Numbered from the stretch's first letter, positions 26,710 to 35,129 are shown. The stretch: 58,665 bases of DNA from an uncultured Roseburia sp. (GCA_947062675.1 CAMSQM010000016.1:1-58665), one strand, 5' to 3'. Notes: a model not told the origin generated them from the letters alone. Translations and numbers: made by a program.

Positions 26710-28095
26710 TCATACGCCCGCCGCCTTCAGCATAATCGCGCATTCCACCCGTTTTTTCTGAAGCTCGCAGCCGATCTCATATGCGCCAAGGATATCCCCG
26801 GTAAAATTCCACGCATTTGCAGCGCACCCTCCGCTGCAGTAAAACTTCGCAAAACAGTCGCGGCATTTTTCCTTCGCGTAGACATTACAGCGTTTAAACG
26901 CGTCGCAGATCTCACGGTTGCGGATACCCTCGTCCACATTTCCCAGCAGAAACTGTTCATTTCCGACAAACTGATGACAGGGATAAAAGTCCCCCCATGG
27001 AGTCACAGCCAGATATTCCGTGCCGGAACCGCAGCCCGAGAGACGCTTGGCCACACAGGGCCCGCCTTCCAGATCAATCATAAAATGAAAGAAATTAAAC
27101 CCTTTTCCCTGCTTTTTCCGCTCTGCAAGCTCCGCCGCCAGCCTGTCATACTCTGCAAAAAGCGCCGGCAGATCCTCCCTGCGGATCGCATACGGCTCCC
27201 CGGGGCCCGCCACGACAGGCTCCACGGAGATCTGTGTAAACCCGAGATCCGCCAGGTGCAGAACGTCCTCCGCAAAATCCGTGTTCCCGTGCGTAAATGT
27301 CCCGCGAACATAATACCGCTCCCCGTTCCGGCTTTCCGCAAACTTCTGGAACTTCGGGACGATCAGGTCATAGCTGCCCGCCCCCTTCGCAAACGGACGC
27401 ATTCTGTCGTGAACCTCTTTTCTGCCGTCAATGCTCAGAACCACATTGGACATCTCGCGGTTGCAGAAATCCATCACCTCATCGTCCAGAAGCACTCCGT
27501 TCGTCGTCAGCGTAAACCGGAACACTTTGCCGGTCTGCTTCTCCCGCTCTCTCCCGTAGGCTGTCAGGTCTTTCACCACCTGCCAGTTCATCAGGGGCTC
27601 CCCGCCGAAAAAATCCACCTCAAGATTCCTGCGGCTGCCGGAATTCGCAATCAGAAAATCAAGCGCTTTCTTTCCGACTTCAAAAGACATCAGCGCCCTT
27701 CGCCCGTGATACTCCCCCTCGCCTGCAAAACAGTATCTGCACGCCAGATTACAGTCGTGCGCGATATGCAGACAGAGCGCCTTGACCACGGCCGGCCGCT
27801 GGCAGAAGTCCGCAGCCACCTCCTCATAGCTGTCCCGGGTGAACAATTCCCCGTTTGCAATCAGCGTTTTTACCTCGCCGAGCGCCTCCTGCGTCTCCTC
27901 TCTCCCGTACTTTCCGGCAAGCGCCGCAAAAATCTCCTCATCGCCGCAGAAAGTCCCGTCTTTCCCCATCTCCCGCGGGTACATTCCGCGGTACAGCTCT
28001 ATGATCTCATACGCGACGTCATCCACCACGTGAATCGCACCGCTGTTTACGTCGAGAACAATATTATAGCCGTTATTCCTGTACTGATGAACCAC
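26710..28095 (-). CDS. scfB: SCIFF peptide radical SAM maturase
   Basis: 461 residues. The radical SAM motif is CNLACRYC around residue 110. The C-terminal SPASM-type region is rich in cysteines (including CGSG, CHQFVGNEQF, CRDCFAKFYCSGGC) that bind auxiliary iron-sulfur clusters. Family members install Cys-Thr thioether crosslinks in the SCIFF peptide encoded just upstream. The start is GTG at 28095, matching the family's usual N-terminus (VHQYRNNGYN). It follows scfA by 172 bases containing a stable hairpin. Confidence 0.95.
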   Translation of the reverse strand: MVHQYRNNGYNIVLDVNSGAIHVVDDVAYEIIELYRGMYPREMGKDGTFCGDEEIFAALAGKYGREETQEALGEVKTLIANGELFTRDSYEEVAADFCQRPAVVKALCLHIAHDCNLACRYCFAGEGEYHGRRALMSFEVGKKALDFLIANSGSRRNLEVDFFGGEPLMNWQVVKDLTAYGREREKQTGKVFRFTLTTNGVLLDDEVMDFCNREMSNVVLSIDGRKEVHDRMRPFAKGAGSYDLIVPKFQKFAESRNGERYYVRGTFTHGNTDFAEDVLHLADLGFTQISVEPVVAGPGEPYAIRREDLPALFAEYDRLAAELAERKKQGKGFNFFHFMIDLEGGPCVAKRLSGCGSGTEYLAVTPWGDFYPCHQFVGNEQFLLGNVDEGIRNREICDAFKRCNVYAKEKCRDCFAKFYCSGGCAANAWNFTGDILGAYEIGCELQKKRVECAIMLKAAGV

Positions 28096-28160
28096 GATAA
28101 CTGTTCCTCTCTTTCCGTTTTTTCAGAAAACTTGTACATCTGTCTGTCAATCGTACTGAA

Positions 28161-28186
28161 CCGCCCGGAAATGCCGGGCACTTTTT
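28161..28186 (+). other. Short GC hairpin with T-tract, plus-strand orientation, in the scfA-scfB gap
   Basis: GCCCGG and CCGGGC flank a 5-base loop and are followed by ACTTTTTTC on the plus strand. Both neighbouring genes are on the minus strand, so as a terminator it would face against them. Significance unclear. Confidence 0.3.
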
Positions 28187-28204
28187 TCTTTCCGATAAAA
28201 CGTA

Positions 28205-28237
28205 CAAATGACCGCTCGCTATGCGGACGGTCGTTTG
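28205..28237 (-). other. Stable hairpin between scfA and scfB
   Basis: 15-base stem (28205-28219 with 28223-28237) with one mismatch, two wobble pairs and a TAT loop. No U-tract follows on the minus strand. It may protect the scfA mRNA 3' end or limit read-through into scfB, so that peptide outnumbers enzyme. Confidence 0.5.
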
Positions 28238-28267
28238 CAGATGTCAGTATTCACGATAAAACATTCT

Positions 28268-28408
28268 TTATTTGTTCTCACAGCTCTGGTTTCCCACAGT
28301 GCAGGACGTCTTGCAGGCAGACTGGCAGGATGTCTGGCACTCGCCGCAGCCGCCTTTCTTCACCGTATTCTGTAACTTTCTGGTATTTAATGTCTTTACA
28401 TGCTTCAT
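28268..28408 (-). CDS. scfA: SCIFF peptide precursor (six cysteines in forty-five)
   Basis: 46 residues with a conserved leader-like N-terminus (KTLNTRKLQNTVKKGG) and six cysteines at 21, 24, 28, 32, 36 and 43. This is the nearly invariant SCIFF ribosomally made peptide of Clostridia. The radical SAM enzyme ScfB crosslinks it by thioethers; its final role is unknown. AAGGAG precedes three in-frame ATGs at 28414, 28411 and 28408; the last gives the family's usual start and 8-base spacing. A 7-base inverted repeat (GACAGGC/GCCTGTC) lies in the leader. Confidence 0.95.
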   Translation of the reverse strand: MKHVKTLNTRKLQNTVKKGGCGECQTSCQSACKTSCTVGNQSCENK

Positions 28409-28699
28409 CATCATCTCTCCTTGTCTGTGCCCGTCCTGACAGGCCTTCCCGCGCCTGTCTGACCTGTATAATTTTATCAGCGCGTATAGTATAACACATT
28501 GTATCACGTATGAAAAGTGTTTTTTGCATCCTTTGCGGAACCTTCCGGCATATCCGTCAGAAATATGACGGAATCCGGCGCCCGCACGAAAAAAGCGCGA
28601 AATCCGGTCATTCCCCAGGTGAGAATCCCTGTTATCTTCCAGGTATTTATGGTAAAATAACAGATATAACCACATCCAAAGCGAAAGGAGCTCATACCA

Positions 28700-29167
28700 A
28701 TGATTTATTCATCTGTAAGCGCACTGGAATGCCCATGTCAGTATCCCGACGCGATCCGTACCGCATTAACATGGATCGCAGAACATGATATCGCTCACAT
28801 GGACACCGGAATCTATGAGATTCAGGGAAGGGATCTCTATATCAATATCCAGGATATTACCACACAGCCCGCAGAACTCTGCCGTCCGGAGCGGCATGAT
28901 GTCTTTCTGGATATTCAGTATGTCGCAGCCGGCACTGAGCGGATGGGGTTCGCCCCCTGCACCGGAAAAGAAACCGTAGTCGCGGCCCTGAAGGAGCGGG
29001 ACATTACCATCTGTCAGGATCCGGAAGGCGAAGTGTTTATTGACGTGACCCCCGGCTGCTACTGTATCTTTTTCTCCAATGATATTCATCGCCCGGGCTG
29101 CGCTGCCGGCGAACCCGCAAACGTGCGCAAAGCGGTCGCCAAAATAAAGCAGAGCCTGCTGTACTGA
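28700..29167 (+). CDS. YhcH/YjgK/YiaL family protein
   Basis: 155 residues of the DUF386 beta-barrel family, which includes YiaL and the EbgC beta subunit. The DIQYVAAGTERMG segment and the late FFSNDIHRPG metal-binding-type motif with conserved His and Asp/Glu are typical. Members are linked to handling of sugars such as sialic acid or are accessory anomerase-like proteins. Here no sugar genes adjoin it, so the substrate is unknown. GAAAGGAG precedes the ATG. Divergent from scfA. Confidence 0.88.
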   Translation: MIYSSVSALECPCQYPDAIRTALTWIAEHDIAHMDTGIYEIQGRDLYINIQDITTQPAELCRPERHDVFLDIQYVAAGTERMGFAPCTGKETVVAALKERDITICQDPEGEVFIDVTPGCYCIFFSNDIHRPGCAAGEPANVRKAVAKIKQSLLY

Positions 29168-29203
29168 TCAGGCCGCGGCGAAAAACAGGCTCAGACATCT
29201 GCC

Positions 29204-29250
29204 GGATACAGGTCCTGCCCGGACAACATCCGGCGGTCTGTGCCCTGCCC
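29204..29250 (-). other. Inverted repeat between convergent YhcH-like and amidase genes
   Basis: GCCGGAT (about 29203-29209) pairs with ATCCGGC (about 29227-29233) within a longer imperfect repeat. There is no clear T-tract, so its use as a terminator is doubtful. The rest of this 105-base gap shows nothing else. Confidence 0.3.
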
Positions 29251-29272
29251 CTGCGCCGGCCCCGATCACGGT

Positions 29273-30466
29273 CTATTCCCCGCTGAAATACAGATCCAGC
29301 CCGTTTGCGATTCCATTTACAATTTTATCCTGATACTCCCCCGACGCCATCGCCAGGTCCTCCTGCGCATTTGTCATGTAGCCCATCTCGACAATCGTAA
29401 CCGGGACTGTGCACCAGTTGATCCCGCTCATCGTATCCGTCTCCCAGACACGCTCTTTTCTCGCTCCCGTACTGTTTACCATCTCGTTCAGAACAGACTC
29501 CGACAGACGGTAACTCTGATCGTGCAGATTCCCGCAGTAGGGATTGGAAGCGGTCTGGCAGATTGTCATCATCCCGCTGACAGACGCATTTTCGGATCCG
29601 TTTGCGTGAATACGGACAAAAGCATCCGCGCTGGCATTATTTGCCACCATTGCGCGCTCACTGTTGCTGATATTGACATCGTTCGTCGTGCGCACCATCG
29701 TCACGGCGTAGCCGCGGTTTAACAGCTCCGTCTGCAGTTTCAGGGATACCTGCAGCGTCAGCTCATACTCGGCAAGCCCGCTCGCCACACCGCGGGTGCC
29801 GGAAGCGACTTTCGCCTTCTGTTCGGAGGCGCCCGGCGCAACCGGTTCCTTTTCGGAATTCCCTTTTGCCTGATGCCCCGCGTCAATGACAATCAGCTTC
29901 TGATTCTCCTGTGTCTGCGAATTGTCCTGATTCTGACCGCTGCCGGAAGCCTCCGTCCCGCTCCCTGCCTGATTCTGCCCGCTGCCGGAAGGCGCCTGCT
30001 CCGCACCTGCTCCGCTTCCTGCCTGATCCTGTACACTGCCGGAAGGCGCCTGCTCCGCACCTGCTCCGCTTCCTGCCTGATTCTGCCCGCCTCCGGCGGA
30101 CGGCTCCTCACTTCCCTCCGTTTCCGCTGAGGACGGCTTCACGTCATCCCGGGCGGACGGCTCCTCACTTCCCTCCGCTTCCGTTGCGGACGCCCCCTGT
30201 GCGGACGGCTCCCCTGCTGCCTCCGGCTCCTGCGTATCCCCGGATTCCCGGAAAGCCATTTCCTCTGTCCCTGTATCCTCCGGTTCCGGGCTCTCTTCCG
30301 TCCCCGGAACGGACTCTTTAAATGTCCCGCCTCCGGCTTCCGTCTCCACACCGGACGCGGCATCCCCCGCTGCTTTATTTCCGTCCGCGCCTCCCGCACA
30401 GCCGCTTAAGCCTGCGCACATAAGCAGTGCCAGACCGAAAATCATCCATTTTTTCCTCATATCCAT
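29273..30466 (-). CDS. N-acetylmuramoyl-L-alanine amidase lipoprotein with repeat linker
   Basis: About 397 residues. A signal peptide with lipobox LSGC is followed by a long Ser/Gly/Glu/Ala/Gln-rich linker. The C-terminal Amidase_3 domain (about 180 residues) carries IDAGHQ (zinc His), [11 protein letters not shown] (second His) and VEMGYMTN (catalytic Glu). It cleaves the peptide from glycan in peptidoglycan at the cell surface. ATG 30466 was chosen because GGAG lies 4 bases upstream; ATG 30460 is also possible. The linker contains 18-residue repeats and variable EEPSA units, probably to span the cell wall. Confidence 0.92.
   Translation of the reverse strand: MDMRKKWMIFGLALLMCAGLSGCAGGADGNKAAGDAASGVETEAGGGTFKESVPGTEESPEPEDTGTEEMAFRESGDTQEPEAAGEPSAQGASATEAEGSEEPSARDDVKPSSAETEGSEEPSAGGGQNQAGSGAGAEQAPSGSVQDQAGSGAGAEQAPSGSGQNQAGSGTEASGSGQNQDNSQTQENQKLIVIDAGHQAKGNSEKEPVAPGASEQKAKVASGTRGVASGLAEYELTLQVSLKLQTELLNRGYAVTMVRTTNDVNISNSERAMVANNASADAFVRIHANGSENASVSGMMTICQTASNPYCGNLHDQSYRLSESVLNEMVNSTGARKERVWETDTMSGINWCTVPVTIVEMGYMTNAQEDLAMASGEYQDKIVNGIANGLDLYFSGE
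29967..30090. repeat. 54 bp tandem repeat in the amidase linker
   Basis: Two full units start at 29967 and 30021 and a partial third at 30075, nearly identical. Each encodes 18 residues of the type [17 protein letters not shown]. The unit is a multiple of three, so copy number can vary in frame. Confidence 0.8.
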
Positions 30467-30557
30467 TTTTCTCCGTTTCTGCGCTTTACCATTCTTTCCC
30501 CGCATCCATCCGGCTCATCCGGCTGCCGGCCGTCATGCGCCTTCCACCGGCACTCCG

Positions 30558-30725
30558 TCAGCTGCATGTGGCTGAATTCCGCCGTAAGCTCCCCGGAAAC
30601 TCCGTTTTTACCACAAAGCTGAAGTATTCCTCATCCGTCTCCATCTGCATCACCGGCGCATTGTCATTCTGAAAATGATAATACGTCCTCTGCCACAGAT
30701 CCGTCCCGCACACTGTTACAGACAT
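30558..30725 (-). pseudogene. Truncated DUF1349 protein remnant
   Basis: The 55-codon frame from ATG 30725 contains TDLWQRTYYHFQNDNAP and TDEEYFSFVVKTEF. These look like the first third of DUF1349 (concanavalin-like, about 190 residues) proteins. It then ends, and the rest of the domain is absent. After a one-base shift the next frame runs to 30463, overlapping the amidase start, but no longer resembles the family. It overlaps the end of the AEC transporter gene by 10 bases. Probably a decayed gene; a short live gene cannot be excluded. Confidence 0.5.
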
Positions 30726-31654
30726 CCCGCCGTCTTCAGGATAAATATCCATCCCGTCAGCGTAAACGCCGCCAGAAGTGTCGTCAGCACAATCACACTC
30801 GCCGTCAGTTCCCCGTCGTTCCCCATGTTTTTCGCCATAATATAGCAGCTCGGCGTCGTCGGCGACGCGAGCATGATGAGAATCCCGACCAGTTTCTCAC
30901 CGGAAAATCCCATCAGAAGAGCGAGCGGGACAAACAGGAGCGGCTGCAGCACAAGCTTGACCACAGAAGCCATTACGGCGGGCTTTAATTTCGCGACCGC
31001 CTTTCTGCCCTCAAAGCCCGCCCCGATCGCAATCAGCGCGAGCGGGGTCGCCATCTGCGCCATGCTCTCAAGCGTTTTGTCCACAATCACAGGAGGACGC
31101 AGTCCGCAGAACCCCGCCAGAATCGCAAGAATAATCGGATTCCTCAGAATACCGGCGCAGGCCTGCCGGATCTTTTCCGCCCTGTTTTCCCTCTGCGCGC
31201 CCTCCCCCTCAAAGGTGAGCACAATCACCGAAAAAACATTATAGAGCGGCACCGCGCCGATAATCATCAGCGGTCCCATCGCCGACGTCCCATAAATATT
31301 CCCGATAAACGCCAGTCCCATCACGGCAGCGCTGCTGCGGAAGGACGCCTGCACAAACGCTCCGCGTATCCCCTGCTCCCTCAGAAAGAGCCTGGCAGCG
31401 CCCCAGATCAGCCAGAAACAGGCGGTGCTGGCGATCGCACAGAACAGCACATATTCCAGATCAAACACAGCCCGGATATCCACGCCGGAAATATCGCGAA
31501 ACAGCATGACCGGCAGCGTCACATTGAAATTAAACCGGTTGGCCGCGCTGACAAACCGATCGTCCAGCATCCCGGCTCTCCGCGCCAGATAACCGGCCAG
31601 CATCACAAAGAATACCGGCAGCGTCACATTGACGCTGTAAAGAAAATTATCCAT
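30716..31654 (-). CDS. AEC family transporter (auxin efflux carrier/malate permease type)
   Basis: 312 residues with about ten hydrophobic helices in the two five-helix halves typical of this family. It includes ANRFNFNVTLPVMLFRDI near the N-terminus and the late LASPTTPSCYIMAKNMG. Bacterial members export or import organic acids such as malate; the substrate here is unknown. GAAGGAC precedes the ATG. It follows folA closely in the same direction. Confidence 0.88.
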   Translation of the reverse strand: MDNFLYSVNVTLPVFFVMLAGYLARRAGMLDDRFVSAANRFNFNVTLPVMLFRDISGVDIRAVFDLEYVLFCAIASTACFWLIWGAARLFLREQGIRGAFVQASFRSSAAVMGLAFIGNIYGTSAMGPLMIIGAVPLYNVFSVIVLTFEGEGAQRENRAEKIRQACAGILRNPIILAILAGFCGLRPPVIVDKTLESMAQMATPLALIAIGAGFEGRKAVAKLKPAVMASVVKLVLQPLLFVPLALLMGFSGEKLVGILIMLASPTTPSCYIMAKNMGNDGELTASVIVLTTLLAAFTLTGWIFILKTAGCL

Positions 31655-31678
31655 TATAGTCCTTCTTTCACCGGCGGC

Positions 31679-32176
31679 TCACCGCACCGGTTCTTTTGTG
31701 TATCTGCAGAAATAGTATTCCAGGTCAAAGTACGTCTTCTCCCCGCTCTGTTCCACCGCTTTCCACTCCGGCAGCCTGTCCAGATCCGGAAAATATGTAT
31801 CCGCGTCATACTCATAATCAATCTTCGTGATATACGCCGTATCACACCAGTCAAGCAGCTGCGCATAAACTTTTCCGCCGCCCGCCACATAAATATCCCT
31901 GTCCGGATAGTCCTTCAGCTTCTCGCGCAGACTGTCTAAGGAGTTCACGGTAATTGCCCCCCGCACATGATAAGAGCTGTCATGCGTGAGCACAATATTG
32001 ACGCGGTCCCTGAGCGGAAGCCCGTTCGGAAAGCTTTCAAGGGTCCTTCGTCCCATCACAATCACCTTCCCCGTCGTCATCCTGCGAAAGAACTTCTGGT
32101 CTTCCGGAATGCGGACGAGAAGCTGGTTCTTCTTGCCGAGGGCCCAGTTTTTATCGACAGCGGCAATCACATTCAT
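31679..32176 (-). CDS. folA: Dihydrofolate reductase
   Basis: 165 residues. It reduces dihydrofolate with NADPH. The segments NWALGKKNQLLVRIPED, GKVIVMGRRTLESFP and VAGGGKVYAQLL are characteristic. AGGGAGG precedes the ATG. It follows thyA by 16 bases, the usual pairing, since thymidylate synthase consumes methylene-tetrahydrofolate and yields dihydrofolate. Confidence 0.95.
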   Translation of the reverse strand: MNVIAAVDKNWALGKKNQLLVRIPEDQKFFRRMTTGKVIVMGRRTLESFPNGLPLRDRVNIVLTHDSSYHVRGAITVNSLDSLREKLKDYPDRDIYVAGGGKVYAQLLDWCDTAYITKIDYEYDADTYFPDLDRLPEWKAVEQSGEKTYFDLEYYFCRYTKEPVR

Positions 32177-32192
32177 ACATCTTCCCTCCCTG

Positions 32193-33041
32193 CTACACGG
32201 CGACCGGAATCTCTTTGATCTGAGGACCGGTCACATAATTTTCTATCACAATGTCATCCGGCGTGAACTGGTAAAAATCCCTGACCTCCGGATTCAGCCG
32301 GAATACAGGCGCCGGATACTGCCTGCGCTTTATCAGTTCCCGCACCAGCGGAATATGGCGGTCATAAATGTGCGCGTCCGCGATCACATGAACCAGTTCC
32401 CCCACCCGCATGCCGCAGACCTGCGCAAACATATGCAGCAGCACCGCATACTGGCACACATTCCAGTTATTTGCCATGAGGACGTCCTGGGACCGCTGAT
32501 TCAAAATCCCATTGAGCACCAGCGCCCCGTCCTCCCGGTCCTGCGTCACATTAAACGTCATGCTGTAGGCACACGGATACAAATTCATCTCGTGCAGATC
32601 CTGATGCACGTACAGGTTTGTCATAATACGCCGGCTGAACGGATTATGCTTCAGATCGTAGAGCACCCTGTCCACCTGATCCATCATCCCCTCCCGGTAC
32701 TGATGCTTTACGCCGAGCTGATAGCCGTACGCTTTTCCGATTGAGCCGTCCGGATCCGCCCACTCATCCCAGATCGAACTGTTCAGGTCGTTGATATTGG
32801 AGGACTTGCGCTGCCAGATCCACAGCAGCTCCTCCACGCAGGTCTTCACCGCCGTCTTCCGCAGGGTAATCGCCGGAAATTCCTCCGCAGGGTAATACCG
32901 GTTCACCACCCCGAATTTTTTGATTGTCCAGGCGCTTGTCCCGTCCTCCCAGTGCGGGCGGACCTTCTCTCCCCTCGTATCTGTCCCGTTTTCCAGAATA
33001 TCCTCACACATCGCCACAAATATTTTATCTGCGTAACTCAT
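32193..33041 (-). CDS. thyA: Thymidylate synthase (divergent ThyA type)
   Basis: 282 residues. It methylates dUMP to dTMP using methylene-tetrahydrofolate. The catalytic cysteine lies in LYPCAYSMTF, followed by the phosphate-binding LNQRSQDVLMANNWN and the late HVIADAHIYDRHI. The RSQD segment differs from the common RSCD, so this is a divergent branch. GGAGG precedes the ATG. First gene of the thyA-folA unit. Confidence 0.93.
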   Translation of the reverse strand: MSYADKIFVAMCEDILENGTDTRGEKVRPHWEDGTSAWTIKKFGVVNRYYPAEEFPAITLRKTAVKTCVEELLWIWQRKSSNINDLNSSIWDEWADPDGSIGKAYGYQLGVKHQYREGMMDQVDRVLYDLKHNPFSRRIMTNLYVHQDLHEMNLYPCAYSMTFNVTQDREDGALVLNGILNQRSQDVLMANNWNVCQYAVLLHMFAQVCGMRVGELVHVIADAHIYDRHIPLVRELIKRRQYPAPVFRLNPEVRDFYQFTPDDIVIENYVTGPQIKEIPVAV

Positions 33042-33081
33042 CCAGGCCTCCTGACTCTGTCATTCCTTTACTCCACACTCC

Positions 33082-33110
33082 ATCTTATCTGATCCGGGAC
33101 AAAATAACAA
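33082..33110 (-). promoter_or_regulatory. Promoter of thyA-folA
   Basis: Minus-strand -35 TTGTTA (33105-33110), spacer 17, -10 TAAGAT (33082-33087). Confidence 0.5.
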
Positions 33111-33137
33111 GATTAGAACTTACAAAAGATCCCTCTC

Positions 33138-33166
33138 TTGCATTTTTCCCCGCAATGCGTTATATT
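33138..33166 (+). promoter_or_regulatory. Promoter of the small membrane protein gene
   Basis: -35 TTGCAT (33138-33143), spacer 17, -10 TATATT (33161-33166), 41 bases before the ATG. Confidence 0.6.
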
Positions 33167-33207
33167 TATCCTATGCATGTTTGCACCGGACCGGAAAGGA
33201 GAATTGT

Positions 33208-33450
33208 ATGAGTCAGGCAAAAGTTGACCGTTATAAAGAGGAAAAGGCACACCGCAAACAGATTATGGCGCGCGAAAAGAGAAACCACCGCATCGCCGTC
33301 GTCTGCGGCTGGGCCGTCACCGCTGCAATCGTCTGGTGGATCGGAGTCTCAGCTTACGGCCTCTATGAGAACAGCCAGCCCATGAAAACCATTTACGCCA
33401 ATCTGGATTCCATCAACGACTACATGTCTTCCCTTGATGCGGAAGAATAA
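33208..33450 (+). CDS. Small single-pass membrane protein, unknown
   Basis: 80 residues. A highly basic N-terminus (about 30 residues, many Lys and Arg) is followed by one transmembrane helix (about 31-50, with WAVTAAIVWWIGV) and a short acidic tail outside. AAAGGAG precedes ATG 33208; the frame is open nine codons upstream without a site. Own promoter and terminator. I do not recognise a family. Confidence 0.75.
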   Translation: MSQAKVDRYKEEKAHRKQIMAREKRNHRIAVVCGWAVTAAIVWWIGVSAYGLYENSQPMKTIYANLDSINDYMSSLDAEE

Positions 33451-33483
33451 TCCGGGACACAGACGGTTTTCAGACACAGAAAA

Positions 33484-33519
33484 ATCCCGAAGCTGTACGC
33501 GCAGCCCCGGGATATTTTT
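33484..33519. terminator. Terminator between convergent small genes
   Basis: ATCCCG (33484-33489) pairs with CGGGAT (33508-33513), with an inner AGCTG/CAGC stem. ATTTTTC follows on the plus strand and an A-rich flank gives T's on the minus strand. Confidence 0.7.
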
Positions 33520-33972
33520 CTATTCCTCCGCTTCCCCCTCCGCAATTTTTGCCTTGGATACTGCATTTTCAATCGCATTCAGCAGCACAATGGATGTATA
33601 CTGATTCTCAGCGCTATATGTAATCCCCTCCGTTGACTGCTTTTCGATTACCTGTTCCCCGATACTCTCCAGCGCCGGCTGCATCAGCGGATACATCGTC
33701 GCCACCGTTTCGTCCAGATTCACCATGGATATGGACTGAATCCTGCTCTCGTCCACGATCACCTGCACATCCACCGTGCTGTCGCCGCACATAATCGATG
33801 ACGAATAGACCCCCGCCACATACTGCATCGTCTCCACAGATTCCCCGTCCTTTTCCCCCGGCAGAAACATAAACAGCAGAAGAACCACAAGCAGTATGCC
33901 CAGTCCCGCAAATATCAGGGTATAAATGAGTTCTTTCATATGAAGGACTACAATCTTTGTCTTTGCACTCAC
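33520..33972 (-). CDS. Membrane-anchored protein with FMN-binding-like C-terminal pattern
   Basis: 150 residues. One hydrophobic helix at about 14-34, then an extracytoplasmic domain. The tail ITYSAENQYTSIVLLNAIENAV recalls the end of FMN_bind domains (TxTS followed by an amphipathic helix), but the usual SGAT is not intact, so flavin binding is uncertain. Start GTG 33972 was chosen because TGGAGG lies 6 bases upstream; the internal ATG at 33939 has no site. Confidence 0.6.
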   Translation of the reverse strand: MSAKTKIVVLHMKELIYTLIFAGLGILLVVLLLFMFLPGEKDGESVETMQYVAGVYSSSIMCGDSTVDVQVIVDESRIQSISMVNLDETVATMYPLMQPALESIGEQVIEKQSTEGITYSAENQYTSIVLLNAIENAVSKAKIAEGEAEE

Positions 33973-34045
33973 CCTTAGCCTCCAGTTACTGATTACTGTA
34001 TTGTATGCAGCTCCGGAAAAAGTTATGACATTTTTTAAATTCTTC

Positions 34046-34074
34046 TTGACTCTTCAGATACACTATAGTATAAT
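34046..34074 (+). promoter_or_regulatory. Promoter of tRNA-Thr
   Basis: -35 TTGACT (34046-34051), spacer 17, -10 TATAAT (34069-34074), about 30 bases before the tRNA. Confidence 0.8.
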
Positions 34075-34103
34075 GTGAAACGTGCTGAGGCAATCGCACA
34101 GAT

Positions 34104-34176
34104 GCTGCCGTGGCTCAGTCGGTAGAGCGTCGCATTGGTAGTGCGGAGGTCACGGGTCCGATTCCCGTCGGCAGCT
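34104..34176 (+). tRNA. tRNA-Thr (anticodon GGT)
   Basis: 73 bases. Acceptor arms GCTGCCG and CGGCAGC, a D-loop with AGTCGGTAGA, an anticodon stem TCGCA/TGCGG around loop TTGGTAG, and a T-arm ACGGG/CCCGT with TCCGATT as its loop. The CCA end is not encoded. Discriminator base T. Monocistronic, with its own promoter and terminator. It marks the left edge of the AT-richer islet. Confidence 0.95.
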
Positions 34177-34188
34177 TTTTAAGGATGT

Positions 34189-34228
34189 GCTGAAAACCCC
34201 TGATTCTGGTGGGTTTTCAGCTTTTTTA
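34189..34228 (+). terminator. Terminator of tRNA-Thr
   Basis: 11-base perfect stem GCTGAAAACCC (34189-34199) with its complement (34211-34221), followed by TTTTTTATTTT. Confidence 0.85.
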
Positions 34229-34357
34229 TTTTATGTTTCTTTGATCACACTCTTCTGCCCTGATGTAAAATATCAGTTCATCTATAACATATTCATACAT
34301 TTGACTGGTTCACGGTGTATCTCAACGGGCTCTGCCCGTATATACTGACTGTAAACG

Positions 34358-34867
34358 CTAGCATATTTCCTGGATATTTGATGGAACAGACCCGGGCTGC
34401 TGCTTCCTGCAATACATAATATTATCGACTCCTTCGTTCTGGATTGCATACCACCCGGGCTCAAGCGACAGCTCAAAAACCTTTTCCATTTCCAATTCCG
34501 GATAGGCAAGACATTGAATCAGCTCGCTGGCTGTAACCGCCAGCAGTTTGCCCGCAGGAAGATGCAGCCACTTGCATGGTTCTGTAATTTCGGCGCTTTT
34601 TGTAAGCTCACATTCCCTGACAACACAATCTAAAAGCCAGACAATCATTTTTCCCTGTGCGCAAAATTCCCGGATTCGTTCTGTTTCCCGCTGCCTTACG
34701 ATGCCCCAGTCCTCATTGGGAAAATCAAAAATCAATTCGGATTTCCCGGATGTATCAAGTAAAATATCCATCGCATATAACAGATCGTCATCATTCAATT
34801 CTGACAGATAACTTTCATCTATGAAAACCAGTCCATCCAGCATGTCACAGTTCAATATATATTTCAT
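34358..34867 (-). CDS. Hypothetical protein, unknown
   Basis: 169 residues, acidic, no signal peptide or membrane segment. The middle has an amphipathic region with the Trp/Cys-rich KMIVWLLDCVVREC segment, and the C-terminal part contains LEPGWYAIQNEG. The size, acidity and last-strand pattern are reminiscent of bacterial immunity proteins, but I cannot place it in a family. GGAGGAATGGTAC precedes the ATG. It is on the opposite strand to the tRNA, within the AT-richer stretch. Confidence 0.65.
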   Translation of the reverse strand: MKYILNCDMLDGLVFIDESYLSELNDDDLLYAMDILLDTSGKSELIFDFPNEDWGIVRQRETERIREFCAQGKMIVWLLDCVVRECELTKSAEITEPCKWLHLPAGKLLAVTASELIQCLAYPELEMEKVFELSLEPGWYAIQNEGVDNIMYCRKQQPGSVPSNIQEIC

Positions 34868-35115
34868 GTACCATTCCTCCTTCGTTTATAATTGACAGGA
34901 ACATATTTCCCCAGGCTTCGTTTAAAACAATTTAACTTATTCCCGCGGTATGGCGCCCGGACAGCCTTTGTATGCGGAGCACCGTGGATCGCAACCGGCA
35001 AAACAGGAATAAATTTTTCATTATTATAACCCGCGGACGCATCACTTTTCAACATCTTTCCACACAGACCGCAGTGAAACCGTCCTGAACAGTACAGAAC
35101 AAAAATGTTATTCGC
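34864..35115 (-). pseudogene. Possible zinc-ribbon protein remnant without a start codon
   Basis: An open frame runs from just after a stop codon (35118-35116) to 34864, with LYCSGRFHCGLCGKMLKS before its only ATG (35055). The CGLCGK knuckle resembles a zinc ribbon such as those near the C-terminus of serine recombinases, but the second Cys pair is not evident. No start codon or ribosome site fits. If real it is a decayed fragment. The rest of 34868-35219 holds only the promoter of the WYL regulator. Confidence 0.2.
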
Positions 35116-35129
35116 TTATACCTGCCCGG

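Noticed and set aside
24538..28494. Long plus-strand frames (489 and 596 codons)
   Set aside because: Antisense to secDF and scfB, which have clear family motifs; products are His/Arg/Pro-rich and unlike any protein.
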